Part shown: positions 1 to 5,179 of the stretch, piece after piece | How the letters are laid out: each line of letters begins with the position of its first letter | How positions within the stretch are numbered: position 1 is the first letter of the stretch | NCBI GenBank assembly: GCA_003647765.1 | Contig: QMNM01000084.1 | Location: 1-6,689 of the forward strand | DNA from: Candidatus Cloacimonadota bacterium | GTDB lineage: Bacteria; Cloacimonadota; Cloacimonadia; JGIOTU-2; B8-G9 | Reading direction: 5' to 3' | DNA: 6,689 bases | Program-made: the position numbers and the translations under genes | Notes under the pieces: generated by a model | The model's input: the letters and a program-made list of their open reading frames with translations, nothing else | Databases searched by the model: none | What the model was told of the DNA's origin: nothing

Positions 1-42
1 AATTTTGCCCTGCTGTTCAAAAAGTAAATTTTTATAATCCAT
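1..42 (-). CDS. Probable enoyl-CoA hydratase/isomerase (crotonase) family protein, N-terminus only
   Basis: Only the first 14 codons are inside the window; they read MDYKNLLFEQQGKI and the gene runs off the left edge. The start is ATG at 42-40, preceded by AGGAG at 52-48 with a five-base spacer, so the start itself is well supported. The family call rests on this short N-terminus, which resembles the usual opening of crotonase-fold proteins (M-x-Y-K-N-L-L-F-E-x-x-G-x-I, normally followed by an A-x-I-T-I-N-R-P strand that is not visible here). Crotonases hydrate or isomerise acyl-CoA thioesters in the cytoplasm. The gene lies 219 bp downstream of the aminotransferase on the same strand, with a repeat-rich gap between, so co-transcription is uncertain. 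No catalytic residue can be seen, and another protein with a similar first strand cannot be excluded. Confidence 0.5.
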   Translation of the reverse strand, partial: MDYKNLLFEQQGKI

Positions 43-90
43 TATCACTCCTATAATAGTTTTACTTTGTCAAGCTACAAAAGTGCAAGT

Positions 91-108
91 GGGTGAATCC
101 ATTCACCC
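91..108. repeat. Perfect inverted repeat GGGTGAATCCATTCACCC
   Basis: The arms GGGTGAAT and ATTCACCC are exact reverse complements around a central CC. In RNA this would fold as a seven-pair stem with a TCCA or TGGA loop. It abuts the next palindrome without a gap. A degraded relative, GTGGATACATTCACTC, lies at 4381-4396 in the gap before guaB, which suggests a dispersed repeat rather than a gene-specific signal. Confidence 0.8.
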
Positions 109-125
109 TTCGTAGTACTACGAAG
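108..125. repeat. Perfect 18-bp palindrome CTTCGTAGTACTACGAAG
   Basis: This sequence is its own reverse complement over 18 bp and begins where the previous inverted repeat ends. As RNA it could form a seven-pair stem with a GTAC loop. It could be a repeat-element terminus, a protein-binding dyad, or part of a bacterial interspersed palindromic repeat. The minus-strand 11-mer GTTCTTCGTAG (128-118) recurs on the plus strand at 6640-6650. Confidence 0.8.
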
Positions 126-134
126 AACTGGCAC

Positions 135-239
135 GCTAAGTCAGAAAAAGCGTTCTAATATTATTAAAGCCACGAATTCACAAACTAAAATGTTTATTTT
201 TTAATAAAGGACGCTTTAGTGTTCTTTTATTGACTCAGC
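135..239. repeat. Imperfect ~105-bp inverted repeat with GCTRAGTCA ends (MITE-like candidate)
   Basis: The left end on the plus strand reads GCTAAGTCAGAAAAAG (135-150). The right end on the minus strand reads GCTGAGTCAATAAAAG (239-224). The arms continue inward with AAAGCGTTCT...TATTAAAG on the left and AAAGCGTCCT..TATTAAAA on the right, offset by an eight-base insertion (GAACACTA) in the right arm and a short deletion. The arms therefore match over roughly 35-40 bp with indels. There is no coding capacity and I found no target-site duplication, so a non-autonomous transposable element is only one explanation. Confidence 0.5.
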
Positions 240-261
240 CTCGGTGTTTACACCGTCACAA

Positions 262-1593
262 CTACAATTCCTTTATCACATCACGGATAGCTTCTGCAAT
301 GGTATCAATATTTTTTTCAGTAATAGTTAAAGAAGGTGCAACACGAACTATTGATTTATGTGTTTCTTTAGCATACACACCTTTTTTTAGTAATTTCAAA
401 GACACCTGATGTCCGTCTAATTGAGGTGCTTTATACATTTCAAATGCAGTTAGTAATCCTTTTCCGCGTGTCTCTTTCATTTTATTTGGAAATTCTTTTT
501 GAATATCTGCAAAATGCTTTAATAATCTTTTACCGCGAATTCTTGCCATTTCAGCTAGATTTTCTTCTATCATTACCTTTATAGAGTACACTGCTGCAAT
601 ACAAGCCAGAGGATAACCTCCAAATGTACTACCTTCAGAGCCTGGACTAAGCACATCAATAAGATCAGCTCTACCAGCTACATAAGATACCGGTATAATG
701 CCTCCACCAGCAGCTTTTCCACAACTCATAAGGTCTGGCTTGGCATTCCATAATTGATGAGCAAAATTAGCACCTGTGCGACAATAACCTGTCTGAACTT
801 CATCAAGACAAAATAGAACATTATGTTCTTCACATAATTTTTTGACTGCTGGTAGATAATCATCACTTGGCACAATTACTCCTGCTTCACCTTGAATTGG
901 CTCTAATATTACAGCAGATAGAAATTCTGCATTCTCAGTTATTGCCTGTTCAATTGCTGGAATATTATTATATGGCACTTTGATAATGCCAGGTAAAAAT
1001 GGACCAAAATCTTTCCGAGATAATGGATCTGTAGAAGCACTAATAGCAAACATAGATCTACCATGAAAATTATTCTCTGCTACTATAGTCAATGCTTTTC
1101 CTTCTGGAACGCCTTTCTGTTCATAAGCCCAACGACGAGCTATTTTGAACATCATCTCCGGACCTTCTACACCAGCAACTTTTGGCACCATTTTGTCCAT
1201 CTCTGTAAATGCAGTTACAGCAATAAGTAGTGCAGACATATACTTATGCCGAATTGAACGAGGCACAGTTGGAATCTTCTCCATCTGCAAATGACTAACT
1301 ATGGCATCAACAATGGTCTTGTTCAACTGTCCAGGATTTACAGCAGAATAACAACAAAGGCCATCTATCAGTTCAAATTCCAAAAATTTCTTAATTTTTT
1401 CCGGGTCTGGCTTACGGGCAATAAAAGTTGTATCATCAAATACACTGGAAACTACAACATTTTCCAGTGGATGATAATTATTACCGCCTTTCTCTTTTTC
1501 AATTTGTTCGTGTTCAAATGGCGAGAGATCGCCAATTCGTATGCCATTTATTGTCAAATCATCACCATAACCAGTAATCTTAATATTATTCAT
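262..1593 (-). CDS. rocD: Class III PLP aminotransferase, ornithine aminotransferase-like, divergent N-terminus
   Basis: Cytoplasmic fold-type I PLP enzyme, probably ornithine:2-oxoacid aminotransferase (ornithine to glutamate-5-semialdehyde). Length is 443 residues from ATG 1593-1591. An in-frame ATG at 1620 is rejected because AGGAGG sits at 1603-1598, four bases before the 1593 start. Numbering from that start: PLP-lysine K293 (CGKAAGGG), cofactor D264 in LDEVQTG, EPIQGEAG 231-238 with E236, aromatic F176 and R179 in NNFHGR, GSTFGG 321-326 and C-terminal R417. Y40 (NYHPL) and Y82 (CYSAVN) match the two substrate tyrosines of human OAT (Y55, Y85), and R179, E236 and R417 match R180, E235 and R413. 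Odd points: residues 51-79 replace the usual W-D-x-(D/E)-G-x-x-Y strand-turn with a lysine-rich stretch, the usual NQGHCHP is NPGQLNK, and the NTGAEA-type loop is VAGVEG. A related CoA-thioester transaminase is possible given the crotonase downstream. It starts 62 bp after purM ends. Confidence 0.75.
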   Translation of the reverse strand: MNNIKITGYGDDLTINGIRIGDLSPFEHEQIEKEKGGNNYHPLENVVVSSVFDDTTFIARKPDPEKIKKFLEFELIDGLCCYSAVNPGQLNKTIVDAIVSHLQMEKIPTVPRSIRHKYMSALLIAVTAFTEMDKMVPKVAGVEGPEMMFKIARRWAYEQKGVPEGKALTIVAENNFHGRSMFAISASTDPLSRKDFGPFLPGIIKVPYNNIPAIEQAITENAEFLSAVILEPIQGEAGVIVPSDDYLPAVKKLCEEHNVLFCLDEVQTGYCRTGANFAHQLWNAKPDLMSCGKAAGGGIIPVSYVAGRADLIDVLSPGSEGSTFGGYPLACIAAVYSIKVMIEENLAEMARIRGKRLLKHFADIQKEFPNKMKETRGKGLLTAFEMYKAPQLDGHQVSLKLLKKGVYAKETHKSIVRVAPSLTITEKNIDTIAEAIRDVIKEL

Positions 1594-1603
1594 TTTTCCT
1601 CCT
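1594..1603 (-). promoter_or_regulatory. Shine-Dalgarno deciding the aminotransferase start
   Basis: On the minus strand AGGAGG (1603-1598) is followed by AAAA and then ATG at 1593-1591. The same 13-base block AGGAGGAAAAATG occurs at the dapA start. This makes the ATG at 1593 much more likely than the in-frame ATG at 1620, which would add nine residues and would place this ribosome site inside the coding frame. Confidence 0.85.
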
Positions 1604-1655
1604 AAATAATTATAGCTCATTCATAGCTCAAATTTAACATAAATACTTTGGGTAG

Positions 1656-2708
1656 TTAATGAATCTGCCTAATCTCAATTACAGGTTCAGAAATTACTTT
1701 TCCAGCAATCTTTGCTGTGTATTCACTTTTATCCATAATATCAAGAATCTTTTCTGTTTCAGATTCTGCCGCAATGATTAACATTCCATTCCCAATATTC
1801 CAGTATTTGCGAGCTTCTTTATCAGAAATATTTCCAATGGACTGTATTTTTTTCATAAAATCAACAGGTTCAAAAAGATTGTCAAGTATTGCTCCAAGAC
1901 CTTTGGGTTTTAGCACTCTCAATAGATTATCAGGTATGCCTCCGCCTGTGATATGAGCAATTCCTTTCAAAATAAAACCAGAGTCCAAAATCTTACAAAT
2001 AAGCGGAGAATATATCAGTGAAGATGTTAAAAGTATCTCTCCAAATGGTCTATTCTTATATTTTATATTATGCCAATTTTCTCCGAACTGTTCTTGCATT
2101 ATTTGCCTTATCAGTGAAAAGCCATTACTGCGAAATCCACGACTTTTCAAAGTTATAATAATATCACCGGACTTTATCTCAGTTCCATCTATTGGATGTT
2201 TCAAATTATGATGCAAAACCCCAATTGCTGTTGCACACCAGTTAAAGTGCATTCTGTTCCCATATCCTTGAACACGACTGCCAAGTTCAGCTATTTCTCC
2301 ACCTGTTATGGCAATATTAGCAAAATTACATGCATTATGAAGTCCTTTCATTAAGTCATTTATTATATCGTAGTCCAAATAATCTACATCTAAAATATTT
2401 GATATATTAGTTGGTTCAAATCCATTTGCAACAAGGTCATCCACAACCATTGCAACAAGGTCATAACCTAATGTATCATAAATACCAGTTCGTTCAGCAA
2501 GTTCAATTTTTGTCCCAATTCCATCAGACGAAATGCCAATTTTGACATCTCCAAAATTTAGTATATTTGAGAAAGCCCCATCAACACTTACAACTGGTTC
2601 ACCTAATTTATTGTACCTGTTCTTAAATGTCTTCTTTGCCCATGAATAAGCATTCTTTGAGCAAAAATTTCCAATGTCTATATTAAGTCCGCTCTTTTTT
2701 TTATTCAT
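1656..2708 (-). CDS. purM: Phosphoribosylformylglycinamidine cyclo-ligase (AIR synthase)
   Basis: ATP-dependent closure of FGAM to aminoimidazole ribonucleotide, fifth step of de novo purine synthesis, in the cytoplasm. The 350 residues match the usual length of about 345. Visible family landmarks: an N-terminal IDIGN (10-14) like the GVDIDAGN opening, the nucleotide loop SDGIGTK (61-67), YDLVAMVVDDL (82-92), GGEIAEL (136-142), FRSNGFSLIR (192-201), AHITGGGIPDNLLRVL (251-266) and WNIGNGM (303-309). The protein is divergent: the normally conserved VND is VDD (D90), and the segment after GGE-AEL differs from the usual MPGMY. The ATG at 2708 is the only sensible start (next Met is residue 87), yet no good Shine-Dalgarno precedes it, and codons 2-5 contain eight consecutive A. 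It follows guaB by 88 bp containing a strong hairpin. SelD, HypE and ThiL share the fold, but the TGGG and SNG motifs favour PurM. Confidence 0.85.
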   Translation of the reverse strand: MNKKKSGLNIDIGNFCSKNAYSWAKKTFKNRYNKLGEPVVSVDGAFSNILNFGDVKIGISSDGIGTKIELAERTGIYDTLGYDLVAMVVDDLVANGFEPTNISNILDVDYLDYDIINDLMKGLHNACNFANIAITGGEIAELGSRVQGYGNRMHFNWCATAIGVLHHNLKHPIDGTEIKSGDIIITLKSRGFRSNGFSLIRQIMQEQFGENWHNIKYKNRPFGEILLTSSLIYSPLICKILDSGFILKGIAHITGGGIPDNLLRVLKPKGLGAILDNLFEPVDFMKKIQSIGNISDKEARKYWNIGNGMLIIAAESETEKILDIMDKSEYTAKIAGKVISEPVIEIRQIH

Positions 2709-2729
2709 TGATATAACAATTCCACACAG

Positions 2730-2766
2730 AAACCCGACTCCAGTTCAAAGAACCAGAGTCGGATTT
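2730..2766 (-). terminator. Long G·U-containing hairpin between guaB and purM (terminator or attenuator)
   Basis: The minus-strand RNA can form an uninterrupted stem of about 17 pairs closed by a UUU loop. The outer arms are AAAUCCGACUC (2766-2756) and GAGUCGGGUUU (2740-2730). They are followed inward by two wobble pairs (UG against UG) and GUUC/GAAC. Three of the pairs are G·U, which become C·A mismatches in plus-strand RNA, so the structure is specific to the transcribed strand. The outer arm carries AAA before and TTT after, as in intrinsic terminators, but the downstream T-run is short (TTTCTG). It begins 31 bp after the guaB stop and ends 21 bp before the purM ATG. I infer termination of guaB or partial read-through into purM. 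Confidence 0.6.
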
Positions 2767-2796
2767 CATTGTTGAAACATGCCTTTACTATATTCT

Positions 2797-4314
2797 TTAT
2801 CTATTGCTGAATCCATCTCCCCATATTCTTGAATGATATTGACCTTCTGTTCCTTCTCCTGGAAGATGTATATCATGAACCTTTCCTTCTCTTATGGAGA
2901 GTGCCGATACTAATTCAAGTTCAGCATTTTTATGAAGTTCCTGTATGTTTGATACACCGCAAGTTGCCATAGTAGATTTAATTTTTGTAAGTGTCTCCTC
3001 TAAATTGTCTCTCAATGGGCCGGCATATTCTACAAATCCTTCAACGCCTTCCACAAATTTCACTTGATTATAGCGGAATGATTTCCATTCTCTTGCTCGT
3101 GATGAACCTTCACCCCAATATGGTTTCATCACCCGATTATTGATGATTACTTTTTCAGTAGGGGATTCTTCCATTCGTGCAAAATACCGTCCCATCATTA
3201 CATAATCAGCACCTAATGCCAATGCAATTACTATATCTTTTGCATTAGAAATTCCTCCATCTGCAATAATGGGTATATATTTTCCTGTGCTTGTATAATA
3301 TCTGTCTCTTGCTTCACAGACCTTGATAATAGCAGTTGCAAGCCCACGTCCTGTTCCTTTCTGTTCCTGTGTAATACATATTGAGCCACCACCCATTCCA
3401 ACTTTTACTGCACAAGCACCTGCTTTTATAAGAAAATCAAAGCCCTCTGATGTAATAATATTGCCGCCTATAACAGGGAGTTCAGGATAATGTCTATTTA
3501 TCCATTCTATTGTCTCTTTTTGATAAAACGAAAATCCATCTGAGGAATCAATAGACACCACATCAACTTCTGCTTCAGATAATGCAGGTATTCTTTCTTT
3601 ATAGTCATGAGTGTTTATTGCGGCTACAGCTAAAAGTCGCTTTTTCTCATCCACAACTTCAAGTGGATTATTGAGATGGTCGCGAATATCCTTTCTGAAT
3701 ACTAAATACAATAATCTATACTCTTTATCAACGATTGGCAGGACTGATTGATGTGTTTCTATAAGCAATGAGTTTGCTTGTTTGAGCTCAGTAATTTCCA
3801 TTCCTATTTCTATCTTATCTGCTGGAATCATTCTATCAATAACTTTTTGTGGTCCGTGCACTAATACATCATAATCATATTTTGTAATAAGCCCGAGGAA
3901 AACATTATTGTCATCTACAACAGGAAAAGTAGAATATCCAGTATGCTGCCTTATTTCATATAATTTTTTGATACTTATATATGGTGAAACTGTTTTTGGT
4001 ACAACAAATCCTGCCTTATAGTTTTTGATTTTTGTTATCATCTCTGCTTGTGATTTAATTGTTTGTGAGCAAAAAATAAATGCGGCACCACCAAGCTTTG
4101 CTAATTCTATTCCGATCTTTTCTCCGGACACTGATTGCATTGCAGAGGAAACAATAGGGATGTTTAGAAAATACTTCTTATTATCTGTTTCAGAATAGAC
4201 TAAAGGGGTCTTTATGGAAATCTTGTCAATGGTTGTGGATATGGTAGTATGACCTGGTAAAAGTCGGAACTCGTTCAGTGTCCTTGATGGTTCATATCTT
4301 ATGTTTTTCGCCAT
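2797..4314 (-). CDS. guaB: Inosine-5'-monophosphate dehydrogenase, two CBS domains, 'YWGEGS' type
   Basis: NAD-dependent oxidation of IMP to XMP, the committed step to GMP; cytoplasmic, normally tetrameric. The 505 residues form a split TIM barrel: barrel part 1 at about 1-98 (EPSRTLNEF, SSAMQSVS), two CBS domains at about 100-215, and barrel part 2 at 225-480. Visible active-site parts: D256 in IDSSDG (NAD side), the catalytic-cysteine loop GMGGGSICITQEQ with C313, the phosphate-site ADGGIS (351-356) and MMGRYFAR (373-380), the flap R414-Y415 and VEGVEG (421-426). The usual YRGMGS is YWGEGS (399-404), and the whole pattern resembles clostridial IMP dehydrogenases of about 500 residues that I recall rather than the E. 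coli type. The start is ATG 4314, preceded by GGAGG (4324-4320) with a five-base spacer. The 117-bp upstream gap holds a repeat remnant and no purine-riboswitch core that I can see. GMP reductase is unlikely because CBS domains and a full flap are present. Confidence 0.93.
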   Translation of the reverse strand: MAKNIRYEPSRTLNEFRLLPGHTTISTTIDKISIKTPLVYSETDNKKYFLNIPIVSSAMQSVSGEKIGIELAKLGGAAFIFCSQTIKSQAEMITKIKNYKAGFVVPKTVSPYISIKKLYEIRQHTGYSTFPVVDDNNVFLGLITKYDYDVLVHGPQKVIDRMIPADKIEIGMEITELKQANSLLIETHQSVLPIVDKEYRLLYLVFRKDIRDHLNNPLEVVDEKKRLLAVAAINTHDYKERIPALSEAEVDVVSIDSSDGFSFYQKETIEWINRHYPELPVIGGNIITSEGFDFLIKAGACAVKVGMGGGSICITQEQKGTGRGLATAIIKVCEARDRYYTSTGKYIPIIADGGISNAKDIVIALALGADYVMMGRYFARMEESPTEKVIINNRVMKPYWGEGSSRAREWKSFRYNQVKFVEGVEGFVEYAGPLRDNLEETLTKIKSTMATCGVSNIQELHKNAELELVSALSIREGKVHDIHLPGEGTEGQYHSRIWGDGFSNR

Positions 4315-4431
4315 TAATCCCTCCGTTAGACATTATTAAGCCCTAACTTGGTAATGTATAACGTTTTTTTGACTTAGCATGTGGATACATTCACTCGTTT
4401 TTGTAATCTGGTAAAGTAAAACTAAAGCGTC
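4315..4431. other. Gap upstream of guaB with a partial copy of the GCTRAGTCA repeat
   Basis: This 117-bp gap separates the HAD stop codon from the guaB ribosome site (GGAGGG, 4324-4319). It contains GCTAAGTCAAAAAAACG on the minus strand (4378-4362), a degraded palindrome GTGGATACATTCACTC (4381-4396), and ACTAAAGCGTC (4421-4431). All three resemble parts of the gap at 91-239. A weak five-pair stem (GTTAG 4325-4329 with CTAAC 4343-4347) abuts the Shine-Dalgarno. I see no convincing promoter pair and no riboswitch. Confidence 0.6.
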
Positions 4432-4440
4432 TTATAAAAA
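4362..4440. repeat. Second, rearranged copy of the dispersed repeat, reaching the HAD 3' end
   Basis: The minus-strand GCTAAGTCAAAAAAACG (4378-4362) matches the left end of the inverted repeat at 135-152 in 15 of 17 positions, allowing one indel. ACTAAAGCGTCTTATAAAAA (4421-4440) matches the minus-strand right arm at 220-198 (ACTAAAGCGTCCTTTATTAA...) apart from small indels. The 11-mer GACGCTTTAGT is exact in both places. The order and orientation of the blocks differ between the two gaps. The second block overlaps the last codons of the HAD gene. Confidence 0.45.
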
Positions 4441-5100
4441 TAATTTTCTTAATTCTAATATGTTATCTATTAGTAAGTCAGCTTGATTTAATTCATCAGC
4501 TGAACCATATCCATATAAACATCCAATAGTAAAGCAATGATTATGCTTTCCAGCTTCTATATCGTAGACACGATCTCCAACCATAACTGGATTTTTTGCA
4601 GAGAAATCCATAATGATTTTCCTCAAAAGCGTTGCTTTACTCTCATAAGGAAAATCACCAATACATAGTGCTTTATCTATAAATCTATTCAGCTGAAAAA
4701 CTTCTATCACTGTCCAAAAATAATCGCTACTGGCATTACTAAGCATAGCCAATCTTATATCAGATTCTTTAAGAAATAATAGCATATCCATAACACCATC
4801 AAACAATTTTCCTTTTCCTGCTCGTAAAAATCTCTTCTCATTATCACATACTTTGTGTCGCACTTCATCAGCTAAATAAATGTATTTCCCGGGAATAATA
4901 CTTTGATAAAACTGCAATGACGGTTTGCCTACTTCTGCCAGTATTTTCTCTTTATCAACAATTTTTTCCTGAATGTTTCTTTCTTTATATATGTCAGTAA
5001 TTGCTTTTTGCACTGCTTCTATACAATATGTCTCTGATTGCAATAAAGTGCCATCCATATCAAATATAACAGCATCAAATCTGGTATTTATCAAATCCAC
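4432..5100 (-). CDS. HAD-superfamily phosphatase, subfamily IA (phosphoglycolate phosphatase-like)
   Basis: Cytoplasmic Mg-dependent phosphatase of 222 residues, the usual size for the PGP/PpaX/beta-phosphoglucomutase group. All four HAD motifs are present: motif I DMDGTLL with nucleophile D14 and acid D16, motif II LSNAS with S121, motif III lysine K155 (ESKATL), and motif IV VGDRVYDIEAG with D176 and D180. A helical C1-type cap fills about residues 20-95. The substrate cannot be read from the sequence; phosphoglycolate, pyrophosphate or a nucleotide monophosphate are options, and location beside guaB is not proof of a purine role. The first codon is GTG at 5100-5098, three codons after an in-frame stop, with only a weak AAGA before it; TTG at 5094-5092 is an alternative. 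It lies 79 bp after dapA and 117 bp before guaB. The stop codon sits directly against a repeat block. Confidence 0.85.
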   Translation of the reverse strand: MDLINTRFDAVIFDMDGTLLQSETYCIEAVQKAITDIYKERNIQEKIVDKEKILAEVGKPSLQFYQSIIPGKYIYLADEVRHKVCDNEKRFLRAGKGKLFDGVMDMLLFLKESDIRLAMLSNASSDYFWTVIEVFQLNRFIDKALCIGDFPYESKATLLRKIIMDFSAKNPVMVGDRVYDIEAGKHNHCFTIGCLYGYGSADELNQADLLIDNILELRKLFL

Positions 5101-5179
5101 TCTTATGTTTCAGACACGAAAAAGATAATAAATTAAAAAGCACTTTCTGAAGCTCTCCAAGAAAATATATTGATTGTTG
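5101..5179. other. Gap between dapA and the HAD gene
   Basis: This 79-bp AT-rich spacer shows no gene. On the minus strand, T-rich stretches (TTTTTAATTTATTATCTTTTT) follow a weakly self-complementary AGCTTCAGAAAGTGCT segment. That could be a poor terminator for dapA, but only three pairs are certain. No clear Shine-Dalgarno is seen for the downstream GTG start. Confidence 0.4.

Larger units (their letters stand above)
43..261. other. Repeat-rich intergenic gap between the aminotransferase and the crotonase
   Basis: No coding frame is supported in this 219-bp gap. From left to right it holds the crotonase ribosome site, two abutting palindromes (91-108 and 108-125), and an imperfect inverted repeat spanning 135-239. 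A small hairpin, CGGTG-TTTA-CACCG, lies at 242-255 just after the aminotransferase stop codon. That hairpin has no T-run after it on the minus strand, so it does not look like a standard intrinsic terminator. A TTGACA hexamer is present on the minus strand at 73-68, but no -10 box lies at a usable distance. Confidence 0.7.

Noticed and set aside
53-73. Promoter for the crotonase (TTGACA 73-68 with TATTAT 58-53, minus strand)
   Set aside because: The spacer is only nine bases, too short for a sigma-70 type promoter, and the -10 would overlap the ribosome-site region.
242-255. Intrinsic terminator after the aminotransferase
   Set aside because: The hairpin CGGTG-TTTA-CACCG has only five strong pairs and is not followed by a T-run on the minus strand.
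1291-1605. Plus-strand open frame of about 100 codons
   Set aside because: It lies wholly antisense to the aminotransferase, whose motifs and ribosome site are clear; it has no family resemblance and no ribosome site.
1609-1614. Perfect TATAAT on the minus strand before the aminotransferase
   Set aside because: Transcription from it would start within the Shine-Dalgarno, and no good -35 hexamer lies 16-18 bases upstream; more likely part of the AT-rich leader.
1717-1956. Plus-strand open frame of about 80 codons
   Set aside because: Antisense shadow of the purM C-terminal half, which carries conserved motifs.
4315-4431. Purine riboswitch before guaB
   Set aside because: I could not find the conserved three-way junction sequences; the region is better explained by repeat remnants.
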